Shown here one piece after another: positions 26,885-35,432 of a stretch of DNA of 64,000 nt. How positions within the stretch are numbered: position 1 is the stretch's first letter; each line of letters opens with the position of its first letter. The translations under genes and the position numbers were made by a program. The notes under the pieces were generated by a model, which was not told the origin of the DNA, searched no databases, and was given only the letters and a program-made list of their open reading frames with translations. The stretch is from Bradyrhizobium sp. URHD0069 (GTDB taxonomy: Bacteria; Pseudomonadota; Alphaproteobacteria; Rhizobiales; Xanthobacteraceae). The DNA lies in contig NZ_JNIJ01000038.1 in assembly GCF_000701345.1 (NCBI RefSeq), forward strand, positions 1 through 64,000, written 5' to 3'.

Positions 26885-27949
26885 ATGCCGCCCGCGCGCC
26901 GAACAACCGCAGTGAAATCTTCCAGGCCGTTGGCGGCGATGGAGGCGCGTTCCGTCGATACCATTCCGTGCGGGCCGCAATGGCAGTACGAACCGAAGTG
27001 GGACGGCTTCCGCTGCCTGCTCTCTCGCGATGACGACAACGTCGATCTGCGCTCCAAATCAGGCGAAGACCTCGCCCGCTATTTTCCCGAGCTGGTCGAG
27101 GCCGCGCTCAAACTGAAAGCGGCGGCATTCCTGCTCGACGGCGAAATCGTCGTGCCGCATGGCAAGGCGCTTTCTTTCGATGACCTTTTGCAACGCATTC
27201 ACCCCGCGGCGAGCCGGATCAGGAAATTGTCGCAGGAAACGCCCGCGCTTTTTCTAGCCTTCGATCTCTTGGCGACCACGGCCGATAAAGCGCTCTCCGC
27301 GCAACCGCTCAGCAAACGACGTCCGGTGCTGGAGGCCTTCGCAAGGACCCAGTTCAAATCCAATCCAACGTTTCGGCTGTCGCCGGCGACGCCGAGCCAT
27401 GCGACCGCAAAAAAATGGCTGGCGCAAGCCGGCGGCGGCTGCGACGGCGTGATCGCCAAGCGCGTCGACCTGCCCTATCAATCCGGCAACCGCGACGGCA
27501 TGCAGAAGATCAAGAACTTTCGTAGCGCCGACTGCGTGGTCGGCGGCTTCCGCTACGCGACCAACAAGCTCGATGACAAGGAGGTGGTGGGGTCGCTGCT
27601 GCTCGGCCTCTACGATGGCGAAGGATTATTGCACCATGTCGGCTTCACCTCGGCGATCAAACGGCAGGAAAAGCTGGCGCTGACGGCGAGACTTGAGCCG
27701 CTCATTGCCAAGCCCGGATTTACCGGCAACGCGCCGGGCGGCCCGAGCCGCTGGTCGACCGACCGCTCGGCGCAGTGGTGCCCGTTGAAGCCGAAGCTCG
27801 TGGTCGAGGTGGCTTACGATCATTTCAGCGGCGAGCGGTTTCGCCACGGCACCTCGATCTTGCGCTGGCGTCCGGACAAGGCGCCAAAACAATGCACCTT
27901 CGATCAGCTGAAACAAAAAGCTGCCGATCCGATGAAGCTGCTGGCGTAA
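26885..27949 (+). CDS. ATP-dependent DNA ligase (LigC-like)
   Basis: The 354-residue protein has the nucleotidyltransferase motif I EPKWDGFR with the adenylated lysine near residue 38. Later motifs are FLLDGEIVV, GCDGVIAKR and the OB-fold end VVEVAYDHFSGERFRHG. It resembles the stand-alone ligase domain of the LigD/LigC group that acts in end joining or base repair. No Ku, polymerase or 3'-phosphoesterase domain is nearby, so it probably works alone or with partners elsewhere. It follows a putative terminator 8 bases earlier. Confidence 0.9.
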   Translation: MPPARRTTAVKSSRPLAAMEARSVDTIPCGPQWQYEPKWDGFRCLLSRDDDNVDLRSKSGEDLARYFPELVEAALKLKAAAFLLDGEIVVPHGKALSFDDLLQRIHPAASRIRKLSQETPALFLAFDLLATTADKALSAQPLSKRRPVLEAFARTQFKSNPTFRLSPATPSHATAKKWLAQAGGGCDGVIAKRVDLPYQSGNRDGMQKIKNFRSADCVVGGFRYATNKLDDKEVVGSLLLGLYDGEGLLHHVGFTSAIKRQEKLALTARLEPLIAKPGFTGNAPGGPSRWSTDRSAQWCPLKPKLVVEVAYDHFSGERFRHGTSILRWRPDKAPKQCTFDQLKQKAADPMKLLA

Positions 27950-28061
27950 CCTTCGTTACGGCGACGCCGCGCACTCGGGTCCGAACGTCCCGCGGACCGA
28001 GCACAGGCTCCGCGGCGAGCCGCTGAAGAGGCGCTGCGCCCGCGTCCGGGACACAAGTATT

Positions 28062-29405
28062 CTATCCCGGCGGCGTGCCGTTGGCGGCGAGCACATGGCC
28101 GGCGAGATACAGCGAGCCCGCGATAAGGATGCGCGGCGGCACCTCATAGGCAAGCCGCGCGAGCGAACGCAATGCCGCTTCGACGCTGGCTGAACTTTCC
28201 ACACGCATGCCGAACTGCCGCGCGGCATCCGCCAGCCGATCCGGCGGCATCGTGTTGTCGCGATCCGGTATCTGCACCGCGATGATGTGGCGCGTCAGGC
28301 CTGCGAAATTGGCGAGAAACGCGCTGGCATCCTTGTTGGCCATCATGCCGACGATCACCACCAGCGGACGCGATACCCGTTCTTCGAGATCGCCCAGCGC
28401 CGCGGCGGCCACGCGCCCGCCCTCCGCATTGTGCCCGCCATCGAGCCAGATCTCGCAACCTTGCGGGGCCTGGTCCACCAGCGCGCCTGAGGCCAGACGC
28501 TGCATCCGCGCCGGCCACTCGGCGTTGACGATGCCGGCCTCGAAAGCCGCCGCGTCGATCTTGAACCTGTTCTGCGCGCGCAGCGTCGCAATCGCGAGGC
28601 CGGCGTTGTCGAACTGATGCCGGCCGAACAGTTTTGGCGCCGCCAGATCCATCAGGCCGCGATCGTCCTGGTACACCAGCCGCCCGCGCTCCACATTGAC
28701 GTGCCACTCCTGCGATGCCCGATGCAGCAACGCGTGCATCCGCCTGGCCTGTTGTTCGATCGCGTCCATCGCCTCGGACGGCTGCTCCGCGCAAATCGCC
28801 GGCACGCCGCGCTTGATGATGCCGGCCTTTTCGCGGGCAATCGCGGTGAGCGTATCGCCGAGAAATTCGGTGTGGTCCATGCTGACCGGCGCGATCACGC
28901 TCGCCAGCGGCGTATCGATCACGTTGGTCGCATCGAGCCGCCCGCCGAGACCGACTTCCAGCAGCACCACATCGGCCGCGTGCTGCGCGAACAGACAAAA
29001 TGCCGCCGCGGTCTCGACTTCAAAAATGGTGATCGGCGCGCCCGCATTGGCCCGCTCGCAATGTTCGAGCGCCGCACGCAGTTCGTCATCGTCGACCAGC
29101 GTGCCGCCGCCGACCCGGCCGAGTCGAAAACTTTCGTTGATCCGCACCATATAAGGCGACGTGTAGACGTGGACGCGCAGGCCGGCCGCTTCCAGAATGG
29201 CGCGCAAATAGGCGATCGTCGAACCCTTGCCGTTGGTGCCGGCGACGTGAATGACCGGCGGCAGCATCCGTTCGGGATGTTTCAGCCGCTCCAGCAATCG
29301 GAGCATCCGCTCCAGGCCGAGATCGATACGTTTGGGATGTAGCGCAGACAGCCGCGCGATCAATTCGCCGAGCGGTGGCGCTGGCTTGGCCGCAGGCGCG
29401 TTCAC
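28062..29405 (-). CDS. folC: Dihydrofolate synthase / folylpolyglutamate synthase
   Basis: This 447-residue Mur-ligase-family enzyme adds glutamate to dihydropteroate and folates. The P-loop is HVAGTNGKGSTIAYLRAIL. Further family blocks are SPYMVRINESFRLG, LEVGLGGRLDATNV and DGGHNAEGGRVAA. It starts with a GTG that overlaps the accD stop (GTGA), in the usual trpFBA-accD-folC run. Confidence 0.96.
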   Translation of the reverse strand: MNAPAAKPAPPLGELIARLSALHPKRIDLGLERMLRLLERLKHPERMLPPVIHVAGTNGKGSTIAYLRAILEAAGLRVHVYTSPYMVRINESFRLGRVGGGTLVDDDELRAALEHCERANAGAPITIFEVETAAAFCLFAQHAADVVLLEVGLGGRLDATNVIDTPLASVIAPVSMDHTEFLGDTLTAIAREKAGIIKRGVPAICAEQPSEAMDAIEQQARRMHALLHRASQEWHVNVERGRLVYQDDRGLMDLAAPKLFGRHQFDNAGLAIATLRAQNRFKIDAAAFEAGIVNAEWPARMQRLASGALVDQAPQGCEIWLDGGHNAEGGRVAAAALGDLEERVSRPLVVIVGMMANKDASAFLANFAGLTRHIIAVQIPDRDNTMPPDRLADAARQFGMRVESSASVEAALRSLARLAYEVPPRILIAGSLYLAGHVLAANGTPPG

Positions 29406-30343
29406 GCGTGGGGTGCTGCCGGCGCGACATCCGCACCCGATACGATCGGGGCCGGAGTGGCGACCTCTGGCGCGGGCTTGGAGGGGATTTCGATGGCTGG
29501 CGACTTCGTCAGCAAGCGGCAGAGCCGCGCCAGCGTCTGGCGCAGATGGTGGCGATGCACCACCATGTCGACCATGCCGTGGTCTTTGAGATATTCCGCG
29601 CGCTGAAAGCCTTCCGGCAATTTCTCGCGGATGGTCTGCTCGATCACGCGCGCGCCGGCGAAACCGATCAGCGACCCCGGCTCGGCAATCTGCACGTCGC
29701 CGAGCATGGCATAGGAGGCGGTGACGCCGCCGGTGGTCGGATTGGTGAGCACCACGATATAGGGCTGTTTCGCCTCGCGCAGCATCTGTACACCGACGGT
29801 GGTGCGCGGCATCTGCATCAGCGACAGAATGCCTTCCTGCATACGAGCGCCACCCGAGGCGGCGAATACGATGAACGGCGATTTCTTTTCAACCGCGAGT
29901 TCCAGCCCGCGCACGATGGCTTCGCCGGCAGCCATGCCGAGCGAGCCGCCCATGAAATCGAAATCCTGCACCGCGATCACCACGCCGGCGCCCTCGAGCT
30001 TGCCGTAGCCCACCTTGATGGCGTCGTTCAGCCCGGTTCTGGCGCGGGCATCCTTGATGCGATCGGCGTATTTACGTTCGTCGCGGAATTTCAGGGGATC
30101 GGCGGTTACTTCGGGCAGCGCCACGTCGAACCAGGTCTCGTTGTCGAAGATCGATTTCAGCCGCGCCACCGCGCCCATGCGCATGTGATAGTTCGAACCG
30201 GGAATGACGAACTGGTTGGCCTCGACGTCCTTGTAGAACACGAGCTGCCCGGAATCGGGGCACTTGATCCACAGATTCTCCGGCGTTTCGCGCCGCAGGA
30301 TGTTGCGGATTTTCGGCCGGACCACGTTGGTGAGCCAGTTCAT
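29402..30343 (-). CDS. accD: Acetyl-CoA carboxylase carboxyltransferase subunit beta
   Basis: The 313-residue carboxyltransferase subunit makes malonyl-CoA with AccA. The crotonase-like core is intact (GGSLGMAAGEAIVRGLELA, FAASGGARMQEGILSLMQM, PTTGGVTASYAMLGD). The N-terminal zinc ribbon is degenerate: only one cysteine (Cys28 in IKCPDSGQL) remains and the second pair is replaced by VIPGSNYHM. The ATG at 30343 has GGAG seven bases upstream and is preferred to 30379. It is coupled to folC. Confidence 0.96.
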   Translation of the reverse strand: MNWLTNVVRPKIRNILRRETPENLWIKCPDSGQLVFYKDVEANQFVIPGSNYHMRMGAVARLKSIFDNETWFDVALPEVTADPLKFRDERKYADRIKDARARTGLNDAIKVGYGKLEGAGVVIAVQDFDFMGGSLGMAAGEAIVRGLELAVEKKSPFIVFAASGGARMQEGILSLMQMPRTTVGVQMLREAKQPYIVVLTNPTTGGVTASYAMLGDVQIAEPGSLIGFAGARVIEQTIREKLPEGFQRAEYLKDHGMVDMVVHRHHLRQTLARLCRLLTKSPAIEIPSKPAPEVATPAPIVSGADVAPAAPHA

Positions 30344-30450
30344 GTTTCGCTCCGAATCGCGATCTAGCAGCGATCGCATGGATTATATGGCGGCTGGGGA
30401 AGTGCCCGGCAAGCCGCCGTTTTGCGGTCTATCTTGCCCGCAATTGTGGC

Positions 30451-31287
30451 CTATTCTGCGGCCTGTTTCGCTCCCCGCACGCCTTGCGCGAGCGAGGCCG
30501 CAAGATCGGCCACCGCGTCGACGGTTTTGGCCGTCGCGCGGCCTTCGGCATCGAGGCTGCCGCGCAGAGCATCGACCAGCGCGGTCCCGACCACCGCGCC
30601 GTCGGCGTTTTGCGCAATGCCGCGCGCGGCGTCCGGCGTCCTGATGCCGAAGCCGACACAAACCGGCAACATGGTATGCCGCTTGATGCGAGCGACGGCC
30701 TCGCCGACCACCGCTGTATCCCCGCCGGCGCTGCCGGTGATGCCGGTGATGGAGACGTAATAGACAAAGCCCGAAGTATTCGCGAGCACCGCGGGCAGGC
30801 GCTTGTCGTCAGTGGTCGGCGTCGCCAGCCGGATGAAATTCAGCCCGGCCTTCATCGCCGGCAGGCACAATTCGGCGTCTTCCTCCGGAGGCAGGTCGAC
30901 GATGATTAGGCCGTCGACGCCTGCGGCTTTTGCATCGACGAGAAATTTGTCGACGCCGTAAATGTAGATCGGATTGTAGTAGCCCATCAGCACCAGCGGC
31001 GTGGTGGCGTCGCCCTGGCGGAATGCCCGAACCATATCGAGCGTTTTCTTGAGCGTCATGCCGCTTTTCAACGCGCGCAATCCCGCCGCCTGGATCGCCG
31101 GACCGTCCGCCATCGGATCGGTGAAAGGCATGCCGATCTCGATGACATCGGCGCCGGCCTTCGGCAGCGCCTTGATGATTTCGAGCGAGGTCGCGGGATC
31201 GGGATCGCCGGCCATCACGAAGGTGATGAAGGCCGAGCGGCCTTGCTTTTTCAGCTCGGCAAAACGTGCGTCGATGCGGGTGGTCAT
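30451..31287 (-). CDS. trpA: Tryptophan synthase alpha chain
   Basis: The 278-residue TIM barrel cleaves indole-3-glycerol phosphate. Catalytic Glu and Asp lie in DVIEIGMPFTDPMADGP and in the DGLIIVDLPPEE block. The phosphate site is GFGIRTPDAA. It sits 55 bases after trpB and is followed by accD in the same direction. Confidence 0.97.
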   Translation of the reverse strand: MTTRIDARFAELKKQGRSAFITFVMAGDPDPATSLEIIKALPKAGADVIEIGMPFTDPMADGPAIQAAGLRALKSGMTLKKTLDMVRAFRQGDATTPLVLMGYYNPIYIYGVDKFLVDAKAAGVDGLIIVDLPPEEDAELCLPAMKAGLNFIRLATPTTDDKRLPAVLANTSGFVYYVSITGITGSAGGDTAVVGEAVARIKRHTMLPVCVGFGIRTPDAARGIAQNADGAVVGTALVDALRGSLDAEGRATAKTVDAVADLAASLAQGVRGAKQAAE

Positions 31288-31342
31288 GATGCGTCCCGCT
31301 TGCGGGGAAGAGTTAGGGTTGGGGCTCTATCGTTTCGGGCGG

Positions 31343-32560
31343 TCACTTCTTCCTCCCCCGCAAAATGTCCCCCACCTGCGGAATGTCCTTGTCGCCGCGA
31401 CCGGAGAGATTGACCACCATCAGATGGTCTTTCGGCCGCTTCGGCGCCAGCTCCATCACTTTGGCGATGGCATGGGCGGGCTCCAGCGCCGGAATGATGC
31501 CTTCCAGCCGCGACAGCAATTGAAATGCCGCCAGCGCTTCGTCGTCGGTGGCGGACAGATAGGTCACCCGGCCGGTTTCATGCAGCCAGGCATGCTCCGG
31601 GCCGATGCCAGGATAGTCCAGTCCTGCCGAAATCGAATGCGCGTCCTGGATCTGGCCGTCGTCGTCCATCAGCAGATAAGTGCGGTTGCCGTGCAGCACG
31701 CCCGGTCGGCCGCCGGCGATCGAAGCCGCATGCAATTGCGTGAGCCCATGGCCTGCCGCCTCGACGCCGAAAATCTCGACGCCGGGATCATCGAGGAACG
31801 GATGGAACAGCCCCATCGCGTTGGAGCCGCCGCCGATACAGGCGATCAGCGAGTCCGGCAGACGGCCTTCGGCTTGCTGCATCTGCGCGCGGGTCTCGTC
31901 GCCAATCACCGCCTGAAAATCGCGCACCATCATCGGATAGGGATGCGGGCCCGCGATCGTGCCGATGCAGTAGAACGTGTTGTGCACGTTGGTGACCCAG
32001 TCGCGCAGCGCGTCGTTCATCGCATCCTTCAGCGTGCGCGAGCCCGACTGCACCGGAACGACCTTGGCGCCCAGCATTTCCATGCGGATGACATTGGGCT
32101 GCTGCCGCTCGACATCGACGGCGCCCATATAGACCACGCAATCGAGCCCGAACCGCGCACACAGCGTGGCGGTGGCCACGCCATGCTGGCCGGCGCCGGT
32201 TTCCGCGATGATGCGCTGCTTGCCCATGCGCCGCGCCACCATGATCTGGCCGAGCACGTTGTTGACCTTGTGCGAGCCGGTGTGGTTGAGCTCCTCGCGC
32301 TTGAAATAGATTTTCGCGCCGCCGAGATGTTCGGTCAGGCGCTCGGCAAGATACAGCGGCGACGGCCGGCCGACATAATCCCTGAGATAGCCGTTCATTT
32401 CGGCCTGGAACGCCGGGTCGGCTTTAGCGTCGGCGTAAGCCTTCTCCAGATCGAGGATCAGCGGCATCAACGTTTCCGCGACAAAGCGGCCACCGAAAAT
32501 GCCGAAATGGCCACGCTCGTCCGGGCCGCTGCGGAAGGAATTAGATAAATTTCGATTCAT
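31343..32560 (-). CDS. trpB: Tryptophan synthase beta chain
   Basis: The 405-residue PLP enzyme condenses indole and serine. The PLP lysine is in HTGSHKVNN. Further conserved blocks are AETGAGQHGVATA, the phosphate loop CIGGGSNAMGLFHPF and SAGLDYPGIGPEH. Its ATG overlaps the trpF stop. Confidence 0.98.
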   Translation of the reverse strand: MNRNLSNSFRSGPDERGHFGIFGGRFVAETLMPLILDLEKAYADAKADPAFQAEMNGYLRDYVGRPSPLYLAERLTEHLGGAKIYFKREELNHTGSHKVNNVLGQIMVARRMGKQRIIAETGAGQHGVATATLCARFGLDCVVYMGAVDVERQQPNVIRMEMLGAKVVPVQSGSRTLKDAMNDALRDWVTNVHNTFYCIGTIAGPHPYPMMVRDFQAVIGDETRAQMQQAEGRLPDSLIACIGGGSNAMGLFHPFLDDPGVEIFGVEAAGHGLTQLHAASIAGGRPGVLHGNRTYLLMDDDGQIQDAHSISAGLDYPGIGPEHAWLHETGRVTYLSATDDEALAAFQLLSRLEGIIPALEPAHAIAKVMELAPKRPKDHLMVVNLSGRGDKDIPQVGDILRGRKK

Positions 32561-33216
32561 CGAACCATCAACTCTTCAGTGGCGCGCGCGGCGCGAATAA
32601 AGGCGCGGATCATCTCGGGATCCTTGAGGCCCGGCGTGCGCTCGACGCCCGAGGAAACATCGACGCCGCCGGCGCGCGTCACGCGAACGGCTTCTGCGAC
32701 ATTGCCGACATTGAGACCGCCCGAAACCATGAACGGCAGTTTGAGGTCGAGATTCTCAAGCACGCGCCAATCAAACACCTCGCCCAGACCGCCCGGACGC
32801 GTCGCTTCCTTTGGGGCGCGGGCATCGAACAGGATGCGGTCGGCAACGGCGGCATAGCCGGGCAGCGATGCGAGATCGGCCGTGGCTTCGACGGCGAGGA
32901 CCTTCATCACAGGCAATCCGAATTTCTGCTTGAGGTCACGCAGCCGCGCCACGCTTTCCGTACCGTGCAATTGCAACATGTCCGGCTGCAGCGCCTCGAC
33001 GATATTGGCGAACGTCGCGTCGTCGGCATCGACCGTAAGGGCGACTTTTGACGCGCGGCGTTTTACCTGTTTGCCGAGGGCGCGCGCCGTCTCAAGGCTG
33101 AGATGCCGCGGCGAGGGCGGAAAGAATACGAATCCTACCATGTCCGCGCCGGCATCCAGCGCGACGTCGAGCGTCTCGCGCGTGGACAGGCCGCAAATTT
33201 TGACGATCAGGGACAT
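32557..33216 (-). CDS. trpF: Phosphoribosylanthranilate isomerase
   Basis: The 219-residue TIM-barrel enzyme of tryptophan synthesis has the catalytic cysteine in VKICGLSTRE and the conserved VGFVFFPPSPRHLS, LLFDA-like and PFMVSGGLNVGNV segments. It is first of the trpFBA-accD-folC run and overlaps trpB (ATGA). Confidence 0.97.
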   Translation of the reverse strand: MSLIVKICGLSTRETLDVALDAGADMVGFVFFPPSPRHLSLETARALGKQVKRRASKVALTVDADDATFANIVEALQPDMLQLHGTESVARLRDLKQKFGLPVMKVLAVEATADLASLPGYAAVADRILFDARAPKEATRPGGLGEVFDWRVLENLDLKLPFMVSGGLNVGNVAEAVRVTRAGGVDVSSGVERTPGLKDPEMIRAFIRAARATEELMVR

Positions 33217-33279
33217 GGCTCAGGGCACAGGTTATGGGCGGCGATGAGCGCCGGAAAGGCGACGCTCTTGCGGCGCGTT

Positions 33280-33672
33280 CTACAACGTCGCGCCCTGCTT
33301 GTCTCGCCCGCTGGACCCATATCCGCCACCCTGCCCCGGGCCAGGGAGCCGCCGCGGATCATACCGCGAGGCCGCAGCACCACCGCGTAGCTCGGCCAGT
33401 TGCGCCCGTGCCTGCCTTGCATCGGCCTCGTGCTGCCGCGCGGCGCGCCGCCAATGGCGCTGCCGGAACCAGGTCGCGCAGCCGCCCGCCACCACGCCCA
33501 GCATCGCCACCGCGATGATGACGACGAACAGCGGCAGCGTGACGCTGATCGACGGATCGGTCGAATTGAATGGATCGAACGACACCGTCACCAGATGACG
33601 ATTGGCCACCGCGAAGACGATGAAGATCAGGCCCAGCGGAACCAGCACCAGGCCTGTGAAAAATTTTCGCAT
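33280..33672 (-). CDS. LapA-domain membrane protein (DUF1049)
   Basis: This protein of about 130 residues has two N-terminal membrane helices (FFTGLVLVPLGLIFIVFAVAN and LFVVIIAVAMLGVVAGG), then a cationic coiled segment and a disordered tail. It resembles LapA/YciS proteins, which in E. coli help adjust LPS synthesis. The ATG at 33672 has GAGAGA upstream, unlike 33687. It lies between ihfB and trpF, in line with ihfB-lapA neighbours elsewhere. Confidence 0.8.
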   Translation of the reverse strand: MRKFFTGLVLVPLGLIFIVFAVANRHLVTVSFDPFNSTDPSISVTLPLFVVIIAVAMLGVVAGGCATWFRQRHWRRAARQHEADARQARAQLAELRGGAAASRYDPRRLPGPGQGGGYGSSGRDKQGATL

Positions 33673-33758
33673 GACCATCTCTCGCATTGGTGGAGATCGG
33701 CGGACGCGTATTCCGCAAAGCCGGCTGGCGACCGCGGTAAGGGGCGGTCCAGGATCGC

Positions 33759-34064
33759 CTACGCGCCGGCCTCGGATGTCCCGTTGCCGCGGTTCAACCG
33801 CTCGCGCATCTCCTTGCCCGTCTTGAAAAACGGCACGCTCTTCTGATCGACCGGCACATGCGCGCCGGTACGCGGATTGCGGCCGGCGCGGGCCGGACGA
33901 TGCTTCACCGAAAACGCCCCAAAACCGCGCAACTCGACCCGGTCGCCGCGCGCTAACGCGGCGACGATCTCATCAAGAATCGCGTTCACGATGTTCTCAA
34001 CATCCCGCTGGTAAAGATGCGGGTTGTGCTCGGCAATGCGCTGAACAAGTTCGGATTTGATCAT
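33759..34064 (-). CDS. ihfB: Integration host factor beta subunit
   Basis: The 101-residue HU/IHF-family DNA-bending protein has the family start MIKSELVQRIAEHNPHL, the dimer region and the DNA-arm segment RGFGAFSVKHRPARAGRNP. The C-terminus (VPFFKTGKEMRERLN) is that of the beta subunit. The ribosome site before this ATG is weak; an ATG-ATG 33-36 bases upstream, with GGAA, is an alternative giving 11-12 extra residues. Confidence 0.95.
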   Translation of the reverse strand: MIKSELVQRIAEHNPHLYQRDVENIVNAILDEIVAALARGDRVELRGFGAFSVKHRPARAGRNPRTGAHVPVDQKSVPFFKTGKEMRERLNRGNGTSEAGA

Positions 34065-34235
34065 CGAGACTGGGACCCGGGAGCGTGCGGACATCATTTC
34101 CGTGAAAATGCCTTGAACTGTCAAGACGCTAAATGAAATTTGGACGGCGCGAAAACGCGTGACAATCGGCCGGATCGGGGGTTGTGACTATACCCGCAAT
34201 GCGGGAGGACACCACGGAAACCGGACTTAGGCGGT

Positions 34236-35216
34236 TCAGTTTGTCCCTGCGGGGTGCCACAGCGCCAGCATCCCATCGAGGCTCAGGCGATCGACGGCCT
34301 GCGCGACGCCGGTCTGCTCCACCTGCCGCGCAATCGCGCTCAAGCCCAGCGCATCAAGCGTAAAGGAAGCTGCCGTGCGCAGAAAAGTCAGGTCACCGAA
34401 CTTGGGCGACAGCTTGAAATCACGCACCGGTAAATCTTTCTTGACGCCTTTCTGCGCCACCAGCCACGCCACGGCGGTTTTCTCGTCGCCGAGTTGGTCG
34501 ACCAGTTTCAGATCGACCGCCTGGCGGCCGGTGAAGACCCGTCCGTCCGCGACTTTTTCGAGCAACCCGTCGTCCATCCCGCGGCGCTCTTTCACGAGAC
34601 CGCGAAACCACGCGTAGGAGTCCTTTACCAGCGCGTCAAGCGCGGCGCGCGCTTCCGGGCTGGTCGGCTCAAACCCATTGGGCGCCGCCTTTAACGGCGA
34701 CGATTTCACTTCCTCGACCTTGACGCCGACGGTCTTCAGCAGCTCGGTAAAATTCGGATATTGGAACAGCACGCCGATCGAGCCGACCAGCGAGCTTTGC
34801 TGCGCGACAATGTGATCGGCCGCAAGCGCGGTGATGTAGCCACCCGACGCCGCCAATCCCTCGACCACCACGACCAGCGGCTTCTTCGCCTTTAGCCGCA
34901 TCAGCGCATCGTAAAGCTGTTCGGAGCCAGCCGTGGTGCCGCCTGGCGAGTTGATGTGCACAACGACCGCTGCGGCGCCGGATTTTTCCAGCCGCTCGAG
35001 CGCCTCGACGCGATCATTGTCGCTCCGTATCAGACCATCGATTTCGACGCGAGCGATCGAACCTGATGTCGTGAATGCGCCGCGCCCGGCCGGCGTTACA
35101 ACCACGCCAACCGTGACGATCGCGACGATCGCGACCAGCACGGCGAGCACGCGCCAGAACGTCAGCTTGCGGCGTATCCTGCGGCGATCGACGATCACAT
35201 CGGAATCAAGCGACAT
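34236..35216 (-). CDS. sppA: Signal peptide peptidase SppA
   Basis: The 326-residue S49 protease is anchored by an N-terminal helix (FWRVLAVLVAIVAIVTVGVVV). The catalytic serine is in VEGLAASGGYITALAADHIV and the lysine base in SSPLKAAPNGFEP. It degrades cleaved signal peptides and membrane fragments on the periplasmic side. It lies between rpsA and ihfB in the same direction. Confidence 0.95.
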   Translation of the reverse strand: MSLDSDVIVDRRRIRRKLTFWRVLAVLVAIVAIVTVGVVVTPAGRGAFTTSGSIARVEIDGLIRSDNDRVEALERLEKSGAAAVVVHINSPGGTTAGSEQLYDALMRLKAKKPLVVVVEGLAASGGYITALAADHIVAQQSSLVGSIGVLFQYPNFTELLKTVGVKVEEVKSSPLKAAPNGFEPTSPEARAALDALVKDSYAWFRGLVKERRGMDDGLLEKVADGRVFTGRQAVDLKLVDQLGDEKTAVAWLVAQKGVKKDLPVRDFKLSPKFGDLTFLRTAASFTLDALGLSAIARQVEQTGVAQAVDRLSLDGMLALWHPAGTN

Positions 35217-35373
35217 CGAAATTCTCCCCGGAAGCGGTCTTTAAGACGGGTCGCACGGTCTTCTCTGCACAGCCTTAATATACCGTGTCCCAATTACATC
35301 AATTGCGATGCAATATGAAGAAAACAAGACCCTATTCTGGTCGTCCCGGCGTCCGCCGGGGCGACAACAGCGG

Positions 35374-35404
35374 AAAAAAAGGGCCCCGGTCGAAACCGGG
35401 GCCC
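35374..35404 (-). terminator. Rho-independent terminator of rpsA
   Basis: On the minus strand, 29 bases past the rpsA stop, GGGCCCCGGT and its complement form a ten-base-pair stem around TTCG, followed by a run of seven T. This is the strongest terminator in the window. Confidence 0.9.
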
Positions 35405-35432
35405 CATTTGATCAAGCCGAGAATCGAGAGGC

